NCBI GenBank assembly: GCA_963082975.1
Contig: OY720345.1
Coordinates: 78,709,034-78,773,033, forward strand
DNA length: 64,000 nt
From: Labia minor
Taxonomy: Eukaryota; Arthropoda; Insecta; Dermaptera; Spongiphoridae
Direction: 5' to 3'
In this document: positions 59,931-64,000 of the stretch, piece by piece
Layout: every line of letters begins with the position of its first letter
Position numbering within the stretch: position 1 is the first letter of the stretch
Notes under the pieces: model-generated
Seen by the model: the letters and a program-made list of their open reading frames with translations, nothing else
Told to the model about the DNA's origin: nothing
Databases searched by the model: none
Program-made: the position numbers and the translations under genes

Positions 59931-60760
59931 TGACGATTTGAAATAAATAAATTTCCAAACAACATTAAATATATATATATATATTATATATAATTATAAA
60001 AAAAAATATTTTTAAAACTTGAATTAAAATGACTAAATTATATGATTATGTTTTTATTTTTAGTTTAATTACTCAATTATTAATTACTACTACATTTTAA
60101 GTGAAATATTTTCCGACAATGAATATAAAATGAATACTTTGTAAACTACTACTTCCGGTTTTCGGATAATCGAGGGTCGTTCGACAAGTACTTAGCCTCA
60201 CCGCCCGATGGCGCTGCTATCACAAACGAGTGAGGAAAAAGATCAATATCGTTCGGTGATTAGATTCTTATTTCTTATCTTCTCCTTCGATGGCGACCGT
60301 CAAAAATTGGTACGATATTGTTCTTTTTCCATTTTTGTACAACTGATCGACAAGATCGCTTCCAAAACAAAACTAGTGAAGGGAATTGACTGAAACTTTT
60401 ACAGTAGGCTAGTAAATGAATGTACTACATGATGGTAAAACTATTTTGTGATGGCAGCGCCATCGGGCTGTGAGACTAAGTACTTGTTGAATGACCCTCG
60501 TACACCAAAAGTTGATTAATTCATACTACTGATGCATTTAGTAAATATATCAAATTTTATCAAAATCTGTTAAGCCTGTTCAAGCTATACACGTCTATAC
60601 GGACACACAATGGACGGACGGACGAACGGACAGAGGGACAGACATCATGATAAAAATAATTTTCTATTAACAAAATGTATGATTCGTGGAGATGTGTAAA
60701 AATCTCCACATGTGAAATTTGGTGTGAAAACAATACCTTCCCTTCATATCGTCGGTCGGT
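59931..60760 (-). repeat. ACCGACCGAC repeat, copy C, carrying a mariner MITE
   Basis: It is the reverse complement of copy B (51949-52445) from CCGACCGACGATATGAAGGG (60760 inward) to CAAATCGTCA near 59931, interrupted at 60171-60500 by a MITE. Between them lie the same ATTTCCGACAATGAATATAA and CGGACGGACGGACGAACGGA segments. Confidence 0.8.
60171..60500. mobile_element. Mariner-derived MITE
   Basis: 330 bp with about 55-bp terminal inverted repeats: CGAGGGTCGTTCGACAAGTA on the left, CGAGGGTCATTCAACAAGTA on the complemented right, continuing through CCCGATGGCGCTG. It is flanked by TA on the right and AT on the left. The interior (60208-60345) keeps a broken mariner N-terminus: YRSVIRFLFL and, in another frame, ATVKNWYDI, the classic mariner helix-turn-helix segments. 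Internally deleted. Confidence 0.88.
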
Positions 60761-61300
60761 AAAAATGATAAAATATATATAAATAACTTTTAATTAAGTA
60801 TAAAAAAATACAGAAATATTTCTTTTTTTTAAATGCTCACGTTTCAAGGCGGGATTAGTTATCCCAGCTTTTACAGAAATTAAGTAATAATTAATTTTTA
60901 TAAAATAAAATTAATTTTTATATTAGTCAATTCTTAAATCAAATAAAGTTAGTATAAAGTAAGTAAGTATAAGTAAGTAAGTAAGTATAAATATAAATAA
61001 AAAACAAAATATGAATTTAAATCAAAAGAAGGGAGAGAGAGTGATATAAATAAAATTAATATTAATATAAAATTTAATTTAATTTTAATCTTAAATAATA
61101 ATATCACATTTAAATAAAATGATGAGAAACTTTTTTTAATTTCTTGATTTAAAAATTGACAGAAAAAAAATTAAAATCGAATTTGTTTTCCAATTCACTT
61201 TATTATTTTGTAAATAATAAGAAGGAAAATCTCTTTTAAGTATTGTCTATTTTGAAAAAAGAACATCGTTCCATGTTAAACTAATTTTACCTGTCAAGTT

Positions 61301-61640
61301 TTGGGCTCTTTGTTAAACTTTGTCAAAAATGAACAACAAATTCGAAAAAAGGGAAAACGTTCATATCCTGCTAAAGTTCGTTCAAGCAATCAAAATAAAG
61401 GGCATTTACAAGATTCAATTGGATACATTGGAAAGTTGAAAAGAATGTCTTTTATCAGTGGAGGGTTTAACCTCTTTTTGGCCTCCTTTAATATATTTTA
61501 AAATTTTTGCCAACTCGAACGGATTTGTATCATATTTGTCGGTGGGGCGTGCCTCTTCTCATTCTCTGCTGAATAGCCTTGGCAAGCAATCGGACGACCT
61601 TAATTCGATGCACGCGTCCTCAGCACGCGCCTTGAAATAA
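61301..61640 (+). other. Two coding-like open frames, unknown
   Basis: 61301-61501 (basic, with Gln-Ile-Arg-Lys-Lys-Gly-Lys-Arg and His-Leu-Gln-Asp-Ser-Ile-Gly) overlaps 61458-61640 in another frame (Ser-rich, ending Ser-Ala-Arg-Ala-Leu-Lys). GC content rises over 61510-61650. I recognise no domain. It may be a decayed transposon or an exon of an unseen gene. Confidence 0.25.
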
Positions 61641-61650
61641 ACGACGGGAT

Positions 61651-63890
61651 CAAACTACAAATATAAATGCAAATTATACCAAGATCAAGTATATCTTACA
61701 TATAAACAATAAGACTTAAATAGGCAAAAAAAAAAAAGGAAAAAATCACAAAAAAAACAAAATATAAAAATTTATATAATACAAGCTTAATAGAATTATT
61801 TAACAAATGAATTATATTATAATATTTTATTTATTTGTGATTCAATTTTATTTCATAACATATTGGTATTTATTAAAAAAATATCTTTGCAGAAAGAAAA
61901 TATTTAATAATTTATAAAAAAACTTAATATTTGTTAATTAATAAATTCAATGTGTATGTAATTTTTCGTTTCAAAAGTTGGACAAAGTTGATTAAATAAT
62001 ACAACAGTATTAAAGGAACTGCAGTAAATGATGTAGTATGATAATTTGGAATAGGACAAATATTTCCAAACTATGTAGAAGACAAGCATATTCACTAAAT
62101 CATTCACTTAATCATTGGAATAAAATATACAATACTAGAAGAGAGTTGAGAAAGGAAAGAGATTGGATGAAGGTGGCTCAAAATAGGGAAGTTTTGTTTT
62201 AATTTATGCCAATGAAATAAATTTAAAAATAACTGAAAAATATTGAATTTGTTTTTATTTTGTCTGATATGTATCATATCAAATTTGTATTTATAATAAT
62301 AAATTTAAAAATTTATAATAATTATTTTTTTTAATTTTTATATTAATTGAAAAGTGAATTTTGTAAAAACATCAATCTATTGAGACTATGATATTTGTTT
62401 TATAAATATAAATTATCTTTTTTATCGTTTTATATTATTTATACTTATTACTTAAATAAAAGAAATGATGAAATCTCGTTTTTATTTATTTATTTAAATA
62501 TTAAAAAAAAAATGACTTTTTGGAGCGCCTTAAATAATGGCAACCTGGATAACAGATCAAACATCATCCAACTTTCTTTTAAATTAATCTATTAACAAAT
62601 TATAACAAATTAAAATATAAAACTATAAATTCAAATATTTCGTATTTTTTTTTTTTAAATATTACACCATTCTAATTAATTAAAATTATATTTTAAATTT
62701 AAATTAATATTAGTATATGATATATTATTAAGAAATAAAGGAAAAAAAGTGAAAATATCTGTGTCTTTTGATTCAACTTATGAAATTTAAAGAAATATTT
62801 AGGTGAAGTTGAAAATAGGGTTTGAATTTTCGGAACTCTCTTTATAAAGGAGAAAAAATCAATACAATAGGTGAAACTTTACAGTTAGTGAAAATATATA
62901 GGTGTTGCTACCTGAAATTGTAGAAAACCTTTCTAAAACCATTGTACAATGTAATAAATATATTTTTAAGTGGGTATGAAGGTCAAACTTTATTCAATTT
63001 ATAAGTATACAGCCATATATTGTGTGAATATTTATAAAATTGCAAATTGTAAAAACAAAAACAAAAAAAAAAAAATTTAAGTATTTGTGATTTCCAAAAA
63101 CTTAATCAGGTTTTTTTCTTACTGAGAACAATAATAAAAAAATAATAATTTAGAAAAATTAATGATAAATATATACTTGTATATATTATATGTTATTATA
63201 TTGTATATTGTAATTGATAGGTTTTAAAAAATATATATATACTTTTTTATATTTTCAAAATTGAGTATTTTCTAATCTTATTTTCATATCAAGTAAAAAA
63301 AAATAACTGTATATTTAAGTTGTAATATTTAAGTGGTAATAAGGTTTGTCTCTATATGGATAGTAAGATGTCATAATAAATTCTTTGCTTACCATTAAAG
63401 TTAGATAACCAGGTTTGGTCTGTTAAAGGGAGACGCTTATATATTATAAACATTCTTTTCTTTTTTTCTTTTTGGTCGACATTCACTTTACCTTAAAGGA
63501 TAAAATATGATCACAGACGATCCTAATATGTAAAAGATTAAAATCAAATCAAATATGATTAAATTTTTTCCAAATCAAATTACTAGGCGTTTCTCGCTTT
63601 GTATTGTTTTTAGCAAGAAATAAATATAAATGAATAAATCAAGTTTAAGAAATCTTAACAAATAAAATGTTGATTGATCTTTTATTGATATTATCCGGGC
63701 TTTTCAATACTTTTTTTTAAAAAAAAATAATACCTACCTTGACCTTAGTGAAGAGTTTTATTTATTGGATACTTTAAATAATAATGATTGTGTGTACGTT
63801 CAAAATTCTTAATTTGATGATTATTTCTTAAAAATCTTTATTAATTAATTTCTTATGGATATTTGTAAAATCAAATTACTTTAATATATA
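61651..63890. other. AT-rich intergenic DNA
   Basis: Apart from a faint LINE tail at 62030-62210 (ending with RELRKERDWMKVAQNRE-like coding), I see only AT-rich low-complexity sequence. Confidence 0.5.
62030..62210 (+). mobile_element. Decayed LINE 3' tail
   Basis: AGAGAGTTGAGAAAGGAAAG AGATTGGATGAAGGTGGCTC matches the conserved R(E)RDWK(M)VAQ(N) segment of the LINE copies at 20925-21510 and 55245-55846. Too decayed for firm limits. Confidence 0.5.
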
Positions 63891-63908
63891 TATATAATAT
63901 AAAAGTAC

Positions 63909-64000
63909 CTGGTTCACCGAACCGCCACTCGGTCATTAAAAAAAATTATTCCTTATTAGCTGGTAATATTAATATTTGGTTCACCGAGCCGCCGTTCAAA
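63909..64000 (+). repeat. Direct repeat of a GC-rich motif at the window edge
   Basis: TGGTTCACCGAACCGCCACT at 63910 and TGGTTCACCGAGCCGCCGTT at about 63977, 67 bp apart, same orientation. Possibly the start of a tandem or transposon end continuing past the window. Confidence 0.5.

Noticed and set aside
1..64000. CRISPR array, bacterial operon or rRNA gene
   Set aside because: No spaced short repeats, no rRNA-like blocks; intron-bearing genes show this is eukaryotic nuclear DNA.

Overview
The window looks like nuclear DNA of an arthropod, most likely an insect. Every gene is split by short GT-AG introns. One gene is an arthropod cuticular protein with a TATA promoter. The DNA is extremely AT-rich and crowded with cut-and-paste transposons, MITEs and 5'-truncated non-LTR retrotransposons. 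I cannot narrow the order from sequence alone.

Host genes, left to right: (1) the last exon of an SR-type splicing factor (1066-1288, +), with the rest outside the window; (2) a complete Ala/Val/Pro-rich cuticular protein gene (9449-10462, +); (3) a 9-exon LRRC45 orthologue (15168-19058, +), tail-to-tail with (4) a 5-exon PSMD10/gankyrin orthologue (19699-25668, -); (5) a 17-finger C2H2 zinc-finger gene (26893-28831, -); (6) a 17-exon TEX2 orthologue encoding an SMP-domain lipid-transfer protein (37105-43577, -); (7) a 5-exon EFCAB10 orthologue (51126-56989, +). I assembled the exons by hand; reading phases close at every junction. Predicted lengths for gankyrin (225 aa) and LRRC45 (613 aa) agree with the families. 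No operon-like organisation exists; genes sit singly with kilobases of AT-rich, repeat-laden DNA between them.

Mobile DNA is the most striking content. A P-element (28942-31503) has perfect 14-bp terminal repeats and an exact 8-bp target duplication. It sits 103 bp upstream of the zinc-finger start codon, lacks the transposase core, and contains an in-phase tandem duplication of a mini-exon. Gankyrin intron 3 carries a disrupted, intronless gene that may be a virus-derived nucleoprotein-like copy. Gankyrin intron 4 holds a TIR element with a LINE nested in it. A 2.2-kb foldback (6841-9028) encloses a non-autonomous hAT; a lone arm lies at 13011-13608. Six hAT-type elements have 8-bp target duplications, most exact. 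There are also a piggyBac-type MITE inside a LINE, a mariner MITE inside another repeat whose empty-site counterpart is also in the window, and two mariner transposase 3' relics.

The remaining intergenic stretches (roughly 1.4-5.9, 10.6-12.2, 33.3-37.1, 43.6-46.6 and 61.7-64 kb) are low-complexity AT-rich DNA in which I see no supportable gene.
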